Of a DNA stretch of 64,000 nt, positions 1-17,736 are shown one piece after another (position 1 is the stretch's first letter; each line of letters starts with the position of its first letter). Origin of the DNA: Dermatemys mawii (taxonomy: Eukaryota > Chordata > Testudines > Dermatemydidae). Location of the stretch: assembly GCA_007922305.1 (NCBI GenBank), contig ML677335.1:17229096-17293095 (forward strand), written 5' to 3'. A program made the position numbers and the translations under genes. The notes beneath the pieces are model-generated. The model worked only from the letters and a program-made list of their open reading frames with translations, searched no databases and was not told the DNA's origin.

Positions 1-1777
1 GGCTTAGCCCACCTCTGGCTAGCTTAGGCAAGCTATATAGTGTGCTGGCTTCTGTGAATCCCATTATGAGGTGTTTGTATCTCCCCATTCACTGTATAGG
101 GAACCTAACCCGGGCTTTGTAAATCCCAGTGATATTTGCAGGTCCCTAGAAGTTAGGCATGGCAATACCAAGTGCCACCATGTTTACGTTTTTGTGAATC
201 TGGCCCCAAGTCTCTCTGAAATTCAGTGACCTAAGATTCCATCTTGCTGATTACCTTCTGGGCCATGTTCTTCTGGGTTGCTTCCTTTTCCATTGTCACC
301 AAAGTGGCTAGTAGTTCCTCTTTCGATCAGTCAGTTGTCTTTTGAATTCTGACCTGAACCCACAACTCAGAACTCTGGTCATGGAGATCAGTGGAATTTT
401 TCTAAAGCTTCCTGAAAATTATCCCCAACATTAGTCACTGCTCTTCTTTGCAAGACAGACAGGCATTCTCTCAGGGCGATGATCGTGGCCTTGTGCCTGT
501 ATAGGTTCATCTTAATTTAGTACTGCCAAGAGTCATCATACCAACAACCCAGGAGACTGAAGTCACTCCTTGAGAGCAACAGTAATACAAGGTCCATCAC
601 GTTGTTCAACTAGTGTGCCTCAACCCTAAAGCAGAGCACTCTTCTAGATATAAGAGGATGAAACTGTCTGCTAAGTCCCTAGCTATTCCTTTAAGGCTCT
701 AATACCTGCTGTTAACTGTTATTAGTCTTGAACAATTTGCAGTTTTCCCTACTTTTCGATATTTTTTTCTGTTAATGGAGGACAAGATACAACCTTAAAA
801 TTAGTCACTTGCAATTTCTGAGAAGGCTCCCTGGCTGTCACCTCTCTTGGAGTCGTGCATCTCCCCCATCTGACTGGGATATCTCCAGGCTGAACAGTTC
901 CCTGCCTTCACTGTGTTCTCAGCAAGAGATTTTCTTCAAAGCATTAAATATAACTGCATGTTACCACATACCACTTCCTGTGCAATCCTATTTTATTCTT
1001 AAGGTAAAAGCATTACAAATAAAAAACAAACAAAGCAAATAAGCTTACCAGCGATTACCTCAACACTAACATGGGCTGTGACAGGAGATTCAAAATCTCA
1101 CATAAGTGGTTTCAAGTTCATCGCAGCTTTTGTTCAGAAGAAGAACAGTGTCTTATGGGGCCTCAGTAAGGTCAATCTCGCCAACCCTTCCCTAACAACT
1201 GGGACCTTCCTTGGACCAGAGGTCCTGTCCATTTGCTGGATCAGGAAGAGAGCCCTGAAGCTGTTTAAAACCCAGCTAATGATGCACAAATCTTTTGTCT
1301 GCTGGTCCCTGGAAAATCCAGTTTGAACTAGTATATAGAATCCTCTCTAGGGGTGGCTTCAGATGACTGATAACCAGAGTTAGCATACTTGGCATTACAT
1401 ACATTTTCACAATCACACAAATAATTGCCATTTTAATACAGTGAATCCCAAAACCATTGAATTTACTTCAGTAATGCTAATCTTGATGCCATAAGATTTG
1501 TTCAGGATATTGTCATATCTGTCACAGCACAAACCTCTCTACTTGAGGGAAATTACTTCCTTGTGGTGTTCACCTTATTTAGGGCAGTCTCCATCTTTTC
1601 TCTATAAACAGCCATATCTGAAATTTGCAAGAGCCAAGACAAAATAGAAGTGAACCTTAAATAAGCCTAAAGTGTTTTATGTAGCAACATTGTTAAGCAA
1701 GAGTACTAGGAACGTGTCCTGACCCTCAGAGCCTGCACTCTAACCCAGCCAGCCCCTTTTTTGGGTTTAAATCTCAG

Positions 1778-2431
1778 TGTAGCGGCACCACGACTTGCTC
1801 CTGCAGTGCCTCCTGCTGGCTATCCAGGAATTAGCTGTTTTGCAGCCAGAGCACCCTCTGCAGGCCAGTGTCTTGCTCTCCACTGGCCCCATGTCCCTCC
1901 CTGGACCCTGGTGCCCTTTACCTGGGGGTGCTGCCCCCTGACACTCTGCCTGTGGGTCTCTCCACTCTGGAAAACCCTCAACCCTGAGCCCCACCTTGTC
2001 TCAGGCTAAGCTACTGTCAGTTATCACCAAACCCCCACACTCTGGGGCCGACTGCAGTGTAACAACCGGTCATCATAGGCAAGGAACCTGCTGGCCTGAC
2101 TCTACCACCCTGTACCTTTGTGGGCATAGGACCAGGCCCTGCAGCCTGGGGAGTTGCCAGCCTGGAGTTCCCCAGCTCTGCTTCACGCCAAGAACCCTGT
2201 GCTCAGGAAGCCAGGCCCCACTCCCTCCAAGGCTGAGGAGAGACTCCTCCTGAGCTCCTGGCCCCCAAACTTTTTATACAGGCCAGCTGGGCCCTAATAG
2301 CCCCAGCCACAGCTGTGGCTGCCCCACCCTCAGCTGCCTTCGCTCTGCTGGGCTACTTTTCTTTAGCCACAACCTCTGCAGGGTTGCTTTTAACCCCCTC
2401 AGGGCAGGAGCGGGGTGGTCACTCTGCTACA
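1778..2431 (-). mobile_element. Solo LTR, about 654 bp
   Basis: The element begins TGTAGC and ends GCTACA, the TG...CA ends expected of an LTR. It is flanked by near-identical 5-bp sequences, CTCAG at 1773-1777 and CCCAG at 2432-2436, consistent with a diverged target-site duplication. A TATA-like box (TGTATAAAAAG on the - strand) lies at about 2271-2280, which sets the orientation. It is C-rich and has no internal coding region, so it is probably a solo LTR of a Gypsy-type or ERV element. The family was not identified. Confidence 0.55.
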
Positions 2432-2499
2432 CCCAGTCATACATTATTTGTCACTTTTATCAAATTTGTCCTCTTCTAAATGAGGGACTTCAACCACCC

Positions 2500-3262
2500 A
2501 GTTTTAAACTAGTCAAATGGCACAATAGGACAGTGTCTGCAAAACAATTTCTCTATGATAAGTGATGATTTTTTTTAGGACAGCTAGCTCTTGAACATTC
2601 AAGAGGAAAGTGTAGCCTTGATCAAGTCTTAAACAACACACAGGAATTAATTCAAGTAGTGACAGTAGTTAAGCCCCTAAATAATAATGGGCACAACACA
2701 ATTAGGTTTAGCATCTAAGAGGAGGTAGAGTACCAAAAAGTGACAACTTTAGAAAGGAAGATTTCACTAGAAGGAAGGAGAATGTCAGTCAAAGAAACCA
2801 TAAAGTTAAAAATAAAGGAAATAAAATCCCTAGAGGTGGCATGGATGCTGCTTACGAGAACAATAGAACCTTAGAAGGCACGTTAAGCTGCTGAACAAAA
2901 AAGGAACAGGGCAGGCAAGGAATAAATATTATGGATAAATGCCAAGGTTCAAAAGGCTATTCAAGACAAACTGAAATCTTTCTAAATTTGGAAATCTGCC
3001 CCTAATGAAGGCAATAAACAGTAGCACAAACTAGAGCAGGCAATATTAGTAAGGAAATTAGAAGGGCCTAAATGGACTTTGAAGAGCAGGCAGCAAAAGG
3101 GGTAAAAACAAAAATGAGATTCTTTAATTATATCAGAAAGAAGAAGGTTGTGACAGAACTTCTAGGTCCACTGGATCAATTGAATAATGGGAGCAGTTAA
3201 GGAAGACAAAGACGTTGAGAAACTAAATGACTTTTCTACACAAGTCTTAGCGCTTAAGGATG
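2500..3262 (+). mobile_element. Diverged CR1 LINE fragment (region before the RT)
   Basis: The text resembles the CR1 segment between the endonuclease and reverse transcriptase, read on the + strand: A-rich, with phrases such as agagaaactaaatgac-like spacing, and no open frame left. It is heavily mutated and its ends are approximate. The assignment rests on pattern recognition only. Confidence 0.45.
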
Positions 3263-3320
3263 TTGGGAAGATGCCTACCTAAGACCTTCTCTTTTCTGGA
3301 CTACAAAGATGTGGTACTCT

Positions 3321-3480
3321 CAGGGCAAGTCTACACAGAGCGCCAATGCATGCTGCAGGCATATGATTTCTGAAGCATGCTAATGTGTTGCATACTAATT
3401 GTTCCATTAGACACTGAAAGTTCCCTAGTGCACTTTGACATAATACCATTTCAATACCAGCATTCAGGTCTATTCATTGT
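3321..3480. repeat. MITE-like repeat starting CAGGGCAAGTCTACAC
   Basis: The start motif CAGGGCAAGTCTACAC is typical of short hAT-like non-autonomous repeats in reptile genomes. No clear opposite terminus was found, so the right end is approximate and the call is tentative. Confidence 0.3.
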
Positions 3481-3539
3481 ATGGGATTGCTAAAAGAAAA
3501 AGGTTCAATACATCCTGACAAGAAATTGTATTAAAATAA

Positions 3540-4265
3540 TAGACTATCAGGGTTGGAAGGGACCTTGGGAAGCCATCTAGTCCAACCCCCTGCTCAAAGC
3601 AGGACCAATTCCCAACTAAATCATCCCAGCCAGGGCTTTGTCAAGCCTGACCTTAAAAACCTCTAAGGAAGGAGATTCCACCACCTCCCTAGATAACTCA
3701 TTCCAGTGCTTCACGACCCTCCTAGTGAAAAAGTTTTTCCTAATATCCAACCTAAACCTTCCCCACTGCAACTTGAGACCATTACTCCTTGTTCTGTCAT
3801 CTGGTCAGGGCCGACTCTACCTTTTTTGCCGCCCCAAGCAAAAAAAAAAGAAAAAAGGCACCTGAACTGCTGCCCCAAGATTTACTGGAATGCCGCCCCT
3901 TACAATGTGCTGCCCCAGGCACGTCCTTCCTCGGCTGGTGCCTGGAGCCGGCCCTAATCTGGTACCATTGCGAACCATCTAGATCCATCCTCTTTGGAAC
4001 CCCCTTTTAGGTAGTTGAAAGCAGCTATTAAGTCCTCACTCATTCTTCTCCTCAGCAAAATAAACAATCCCTGTTCCCTCAGCCTTGCCTCATAAATCAT
4101 GTGCTCTAGCCCCCTAATCATTTTGGTTACCCTCTGCTGGACTCTTTCCAATTTATCCACATCTTCTTATAGTGTGGGGCCCAAAACTGGACACAGTAAT
4201 CTGGATGAGGCCTCACCAATGCCGAATAGAGGGGAATGATCACGTCCCTTGATCTGCTGATGCTG
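3540..4265 (-). mobile_element. CR1 LINE 3' end, split by a hAT MITE
   Basis: The 3' end of a CR1 retrotransposon in reverse orientation. The terminal region (3540-3660) and the end of the reverse-transcriptase frame are recognisable, including a - strand peptide with '[20 protein letters not shown]' (3954-4160), a CR1 C-terminal signature. The frame is broken by the insertion at 3806-3955 and by point decay. The element is 5'-truncated at about 4265, as most CR1 copies are. Confidence 0.85.
3806..3955. mobile_element. hAT-type MITE nested in CR1 (copy 1)
   Basis: The insert has inverted ends (CAGGGCCGACTC and GAGCCGGCCCT) and contains an A-rich stretch. It interrupts CR1 sequence that continues on both sides. 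It is flanked by CATCTGGT (3798-3805) and AATCTGGT (3956-3963), an 8-bp target-site duplication with one mismatch; 8 bp is typical of hAT transposons. A sister copy lies at 11423-11568. Confidence 0.75.
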
Positions 4266-4754
4266 AAAACTTCTGCAGAAAAAATACTTATATTTAAGCT
4301 TCTTGTCCAATATTTACAGAAATGAAGTGACCCTTTCTTGTTTTCTTTTTAAAAAGTTTCTATTTTAACCTAAAGTCTGGCTCTGTTCTGAAAAGTTACT
4401 ATGTAAAAACTGCACCTTCTTACTCAACAGTTCTGATCAATGGGATTACTCTCTGTATGTGAAAGTAAGCACCTGTTTACGTGTTACTGGATTAGGGTAC
4501 AGCATTTTTCAGGATTGAGTTCTTAGTGTTTACTATGGTAATTAACTCCAATGAAGTCAGTAGGTTCTTCGCATGGCTAAAGTAGTCTATTAAAAAAAAA
4601 AAAAACAACAACAAAAAAAACCCAGAGAAACAAAAGGTGCTTCTGACCTAAAGAGAAGCAAAACCAAAAAAAGGAGAATTTAGGAATTGCTGAATTACAA
4701 CAGTAGTTTTCAGTTCTGCGTGGAGCATCACCTTCCAGCTACATGTACAGCAAT

Positions 4755-5425
4755 TAATAGCTTGGTTTATTACAGCATAGCCAACAATGCCCCTCTGCCA
4801 TGCACATTGGCCAAACCAGACAGTTTCTATGCAAAAGAATAAATGGATACAAATCAGACGTCAAGAATTATAACATTCAAAAACCAGTCGGAGAACACTT
4901 TGACCTCCCTGGACACTCAATAACAGATTTAAAAGTGGCAATTCTTAAAAACAAACAAACAAAAAAGAAACAGACTCCAAAGAGAAACTGCAGAACTTGA
5001 ATTAATTTTCAAACTGGACACCATCAAATTAGTCCTGAATAAAGACTGGGAATGGATGGGTCATTACACAATCTAAAAACTATTTCTCCATGCTAATTTT
5101 TCCCCCATACTGTTACTCACACCTTCTAATCAACTGTTTGAGATGGGCCATTCTGATTACCACTACAAAAGTAATTTTTCTTCTTGCTGATAGTAGCCCA
5201 CTTTATTGAATTGTCTCATTAGAATTGGTACGGCAACACTCATCTTTCATGTACTCTGTGTATCTTCCTACTGTATTTTCCACTCCATGCATCTGATGAA
5301 GTACATTTGAGCCCACAAAAGCTTATGACAAAATAAATTTGTTAGTCTCTAAGGTGCCACAAGTACTCCTTGTTGTTTTTTCTGATACAGACTAACACGG
5401 CTACCACTCTCAAACCTGAAGTATT
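4755..5425 (+). mobile_element. Penelope-like element, 3' fragment with GIY-YIG end and terminal region
   Basis: A 5'-truncated Penelope-like retroelement. The frame at 4800-5000 keeps part of a GIY-YIG endonuclease-like tail ('HIGQTRQFLCKRINGYKSD' followed by 'PVGEHFDLPGHSITDLKV'). It matches the - strand element at 43928-45960 almost word for word. After the coding end, the copy runs through a terminal region with a CTGATGA core (about 5291) and the phrase 'gttagtctctaaggtgccac' (about 5341). The frame ends in a stop and no RT is present, so the copy is dead. Confidence 0.75.
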
Positions 5426-5554
5426 CCTCTCCTGGTCTATTAGAGCTTTACATGGAATAGGCATATTCGCACTGCGATTTATCTCCTGGCACCATCTGGA
5501 GGAATGTACCTATCACTGCAACATCCATCTGAATTCCTGTATAGCCTAAAGCAC

Positions 5555-5825
5555 TATCAAGTTAGTCCATGTCTGCAATACAGAACTTACGTAGCGTGGA
5601 CTCAGCCTACAGTGGTGAAAGGGGTTTTTCTGTTGCTTCAGGAACGCCAGCCCCCTGCATGACAGTACCCAAGTGGATGAAAGCATTCTTACACCAACAT
5701 AGCTGCAGCTACACTGGGTCAGGGATTAGGTTGGTGCAGCTACAGCGCTCATATAAGTGTGTATTTTCACACCCAGAATGCCATAATTATGCCAACCTAA
5801 GTTCTAAATGTAGATCAGCCCTTAG
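5555..5825. repeat. MITE-like repeat
   Basis: The left end (tagtccatgtctgc then agaactta) and right end (taagttc then gtagatcagccctt) are roughly inverted copies of each other, suggesting a short non-autonomous DNA element. No clean target-site duplication was found. The boundaries are approximate. Confidence 0.35.
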
Positions 5826-6395
5826 AAATTAACCACCCCTTTTCATCTTTCTTTCTATTCTCACTCCTGGGTAAGAAGGAGATCACCAACATACTCCCAA
5901 AGAATCAGCCAAAATTAGAGAAACCATTTGAGCTAACCTCACTTGATCTCCTGGAAGGCTAGCAGCTTAAATGAGCTCATAAAATGACCTAATGTCCTTC
6001 AAGATGCTAAAAAAGCATGGTAGTTGCAGTGTGTGTGTGTGTACATATACACACACTTAAATAAGCAATTGTATTATAGGGCCTGTTGAGGAATTTTAAC
6101 CCTTTTTTCCTGATGCAAGAGTTGACAGTGTTGATTTGCAATATTATACATTATTTCCTACTCTTTGAAATCCTGACCTCCTGCTGATACGCATCTACAC
6201 TGGAGGTGAGAGGGTGTGAGCCAACTCCCTTTGCAGCCCACGGGAATCTTCATGCTTTCCATTCTAGGAGAGTTGAACTAGCTGAGTTCTCTTTCTGAAT
6301 TTTTGTGTGCAGGTTTCCCCAACTCTTCCTACATAAGGTTCAAGGCCATGCCGCATGTATTTTAGCATCTACACTCACTTTTTTATCAGTTAGAG

Positions 6396-6580
6396 CAGGG
6401 AAGGTCAGACCTTTTGGCCTGAGGACCACTTCGGGATTCTGAAACTCTATGGAGGGCCGACACCCCTGGAGGCTGCGAGGGAGTGGCCTGGGCTAGCCTC
6501 TCCAGCCAGGAGCTCAAGGGTCAGGTAGGACCGTCCCATGGGCCGGATGTGGCTCGCAGGCCACAGTTTGCCCACCTCTG
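6396..6580. mobile_element. hAT-type MITE, 185 bp
   Basis: The left end CAGGGAAGGTCAGACC pairs imperfectly with the right end (GTTTGCCCACCTCTG). Flanks AGTTAGAG (6388-6395) and AGTTAGAC (6581-6588) form an 8-bp target-site duplication with one mismatch. The inner sequence has the 'ttttggcctgagg ... gggccggatgtggc' pattern of a common hAT MITE family. It lies about 200 bp upstream of ANKRD22 exon 2. Confidence 0.65.
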
Positions 6581-6765
6581 AGTTAGACCTTAATCTTTCT
6601 CTCTTTTCACAGTGCCTGAGCCTGTGAGGTGCCAAGCATTTCCCAGAAGGTGGGAATTGAGGGACCTCACATCTGCTTCAGTTGGAGCTAGCAGGACTCT
6701 CACTTTCCCTAGTGGGAAGTACTTGGCTCCTCCTAGGCTCAGGCCTATAATGCCTGGGTCACTAA

Positions 6766-13757
<6,992 letters not shown>

Positions 13758-16700
13758 TCCTTAATAAGCTGATGTTAAGGGTATTAGGCATGAAAAAAAA
13801 AATCTACTTATCTGGGCACTCCCTGTTGTACAGGACCAAGAATGTCATGGAGATATCGGGTTTTTTTAAGATTGATGTTTTCTGCAGAAATGTACTGTAT
13901 TATATCTACTGGTATGCAGTCAGTACATATGGCATACAAAATACATAGCCATGCGGTGTGCTTGGAAGGAGTTGTATTATTTTTATTCTGTTGATTTATA
14001 ATCATTTTCATGTATTTTTCCCAATTTATCGCCTTACCTACACTTGCAGGGAATTTTAAAAAGTAAAAAAAAAAGTATTTGAAATTTGAGGACTATAGAA
14101 GACATGATTCACAACATAGTCAGAAAAAAATTGCATTTAAATTTTATAATATTGTTTTTTAATAGATTGCTGGATATATCTGACCACGAGACAGTTGTCC
14201 TAGTGGTCTGCACGCCCAATATATTACATTTGTAGCTTTTCCTTTCTACAGTTTCGTGACTAATGATGGCAGACCAGAGCATGGCTCTTCAGGCATTCTA
14301 TGGAGCAAAGCTGCCACTCCAGGACACACCTCTTTTGGCTGGATGGAATGATGCACCAACTCTACCTCAGTTTCCTACACTTTACTTTGGCCTAGTCTAG
14401 CTGTAAGAGTGACCTGGCCCTCTTGCCAGACCCCTTTAGAGTACAGCCCTTTCCAGGGCTTCAGTCTTTTATCAAAGTCTAACCAAACATAAGAAAATAA
14501 TTCAACCTTCACCTTGGTCAGGGTCAGCAGGCCAGCTCCCCACATACACGTCTCTCTTACTATATTCTTTCGCCAATGACCCCTCTGTCCAGGGGCGGAC
14601 ACATTCTTCCCCTCACTCCGGGATTCAAACAGACTGCTGCTCATCTGGTCTTCTACATCCAGTTTTCCTTGGCAATAGTGTGTCTTCCCTTCTCACCTGT
14701 TGATTTCTCAGCCTTCTTTCAGGTTGCTTCCCAGAGATAAGAAACTTCTCTCCTCTGGGGCTCCCTTCCAACTGTGCTCATCCAGCTCTATAAAGACATA
14801 TATAGCTGTCTATAGACATCCCCAGCTCTCCCCTAATAACTAATTTTTGCCACCTGATCTCCATTTGATCAGAATCAGCTGTTGAGGGAGAGGGCAGCAG
14901 GAGTAACTGATCCACCTCCCAACAAACCTTTAAGGCCACCACCACCCCCGCCCCGACATGCAACAACACAGAACCCTTGTTTTTGTCTCTGATGCTTTTT
15001 GAAGGGAAAATGGACAAGTAAACTCTAATCCTTCCAAGTAAAGAAATAAAGGCACAGCCTCTCTCCTGTGCCAGGGAGTCACAGAGCAGGATGGCATCAG
15101 GGATCTGCTTACAGCTCCCTGGTTCTCTGGTCTGGATCAATGCCAATGATGTTTAAAGCTACTCTTGGGCAGCTCCAAATTTCACCATGGCATAGGGTCC
15201 TTAATGGAAACTCAATGGAGGATTGCTATGGCAGACTGGAGTTCTTCCGCATCCCTTTTCTCCCCTACCATACCCATTATACCTTCAGGTGAGGGCATGG
15301 AAGCCTCTTTTGTTTGAGAAATACATTTGAGAAAAAGGATATTCTTGAAAAACGAGGTGCCAGTGGGAGGGGAAACCATAATGGGAGTGAATACTGGCAT
15401 TAACGGGGGACAGGAGAGGTGAATGTGATATGCGGCAGGGTTGGAATGCAGGCGACGGCAAGGTGGGTTAGGGCATTACTACATGAGCAGAGGCTCTAAA
15501 TACAGCTTTTGTCCATGCCTGATTTGATTGCCATCTGGGAAACCTGAGAGAAGAAACTTCCATAGAGCAGCCTAGAAGCCTTAGTTAAGAAATGTAAATG
15601 AAAGGAAAATGTTTGCCAGCCTGCCATGACATGAGAGCTGACAGGCATGAGGCTGAGCTAGAAAAGAAGGTGGCCAAAAGGCCGACAGACACCATTTCTA
15701 AGAAAGAAAGAAAAGCAGGTGACATTTGCTATTATTTTGGAAGTCTGGTGAAAATTCAAGAAAAAGTGTGGATGTAATTTTTTGGCTTGTGACTATTTTG
15801 CTCTATGTTTGCAATATATGTGGAGGGGTTAATATTATTTTCTGGTTGCTGTATCCTCTGTGTGCCTCTCCCTCACTCATTGTTGGTAAAAAACAACCAA
15901 CCAACAAAAATCTAAAATGAAAAATATCTATCCCTTTCCATCAGTCATTTCTTTTAGCAATCACACTTATGGGATGATTTTTTCCACTGGTGCCACCTCT
16001 GCATGTTCAAAAATCTCAAGTTAAACACTGAAAGAGGCATGAGATTAGCTTCAAGGTCATGAGGATAAAAATGACAATTAACTGTTTAATGTCTTAACAG
16101 TAATCAAGGCTTTTTTAACCATCTAACTCTTGTTGAGGCTGAGATACCCCTATTGATAGAACACCCCTTCCCATCTCCAGCAGTCCAAAAACTATTGGAT
16201 ATGCAGTAAGAGAACTTGCATTCTTACATTAGATCGAATAATTCATTATTGACACAGCTAACCCAGGGACATACACCAGGAGATGATTGAGTTTTTTATT
16301 TATTAATTGCAACAATGTCTTAAATCACAAATCAGAACTCAAAGCACAAGTACACACAATGTATTGCCTTGATTATATACCTGTCACATGTTTTCCAAGT
16401 TAATCATACCATAATCTCCCAATTTCTTGCTCTTAATAATATAAAAAGCCCCACAGTCTTCCTACAGTGTTTTTAAGACAGGAGTACACACAGGCAGGAG
16501 CAGGTTTAATTTTTCAGTATCTTAAACCCACTGAAAGAATCACCCAGAGCAACAAAATAGAAGTACATAAGTTTTTAAATGAAAAATGAAAACAGAACCA
16601 ATAACTTCATTCATTTGAAAGCACCAAACAGCTGAGTCTTCTCACAGCTTGCTTGCAGGTGCATTGCTGACTAAAGGAACTCACTCCCGGTAGTTAGCTA

Positions 16701-17502
16701 AGCCTAAACAGTAACATATTTCAGTTTGTGCCTATTGGTTAGTAATTACCACATCAAAGCTGCTCATCGAAATAAAGTATCTAACTTTATAACATGTCTC
16801 TTGCTACAGTGTGGATTGGATGGAAAAGTTTATGACTAGCTGAAAAGCTGAAATATATCTTTCAATAGGAGCTAATAAAACTTAGCACCTGTGATCTTTT
16901 GATCCCCAAAGTGCTTTACAAACATTAAAAATTAATCCTCACTACATCCCTACAAGGTAGGCTATTATTCCCATTTGGCAAATAGGAAACTTGAAAGAGA
17001 AGTTGAGTGAGTTCACCAGAGGCTATGAAGGAAATCATTCTCAAAGTCATTTTTTTTAACTTAAGAACTTTGACAATCTCTTTAAAAGCTTCCCACTAAA
17101 AAAAAAACATGCTTTTTAAAAGTTATGAAATAAATGCTATTGTCTGAAACTGGATGAATGTCATGAATCACACCACTGATAGACTATATGGCAGAGATTA
17201 ACACATTTCAAAGAAAGCGATCCTCTGCCTTATTACATGAGATATGTACAGGACTGCTTTTGTAGCTTCAAAACAGATTCCTCTTGGAAATGTATCACTT
17301 CATGAGGTAGTTCCCTATTTACCGAAATTTACCAGCAGGTTGGAAAATACAGCAGAGTGACAAATGTAGTAAAATACAAGCCAGACACCACAAAGTCCTT
17401 TACTAATCCTGTGATTAATAACTTTAAGGAAAGAAAACCATCCCTATTGCAGAGCACAACAGAAGGATCGAATCATTCAACCTCAGGAACCACTGTGTGG
17501 CT
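13758..17502. other. Convergent 3' intergenic region between ANKRD22 and LIPM
   Basis: This holds the 3' untranslated sequences of both genes. No AATAAA was found near the ANKRD22 stop. For LIPM (- strand), a TTTATT at 16295-16300 could be its polyadenylation signal, about 1.2 kb past the stop. A MIR-like SINE lies at 16865-17035. No other gene is seen; 14280-15420 is a moderately GC-rich stretch of unknown nature. Confidence 0.5.
16865..17035 (+). repeat. MIR-like SINE
   Basis: The sequence follows the MIR core pattern: 'aagtgctttacaaacatta', then 'atcctcactacatccctac', then 'ttcccatttggcaaatagg'. It is diverged and lies in the presumed LIPM 3' region. Confidence 0.6.
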
Positions 17503-17736
17503 TCAGGGATGCTTCTTTATCAGCTCAATGATTTTCACATACATGCGCTTAGCTGCATCAAGACCCCAGGTGAAATCTAGATGTTCCCATTCAGGAAAAT
17601 GCTTGTGGTAAATGAGATTAGTAATTCGACCAAGTAATGTGGCTACGTCCTTTGGATCTGCAAACAAGTCATGTCCACCACTCCAAATAGCAATGGGCAT
17701 TTTCAGTTCTTCTATCCTGTATATAGGAGGGGTAGT
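17503..17736 (-). CDS. LIPM: LIPM exon 9 (Asp and His of the triad, stop)
   Basis: The acceptor is ccttttgccag. There are 77 codons plus TGA at 17503-17505. It contains '[19 protein letters not shown]' and '[15 protein letters not shown]' and ends 'LIKKHP'. Confidence 0.95.
   Translation of the reverse strand, partial: TTPPIYRIEELKMPIAIWSGGHDLFADPKDVATLLGRITNLIYHKHFPEWEHLDFTWGLDAAKRMYVKIIELIKKHP

Noticed and set aside
1060..1330. Candidate ANKRD22 exon 1 at an ATGGGC
   Set aside because: The following codons do not fit the expected short N-terminus and no donor follows at the right phase.
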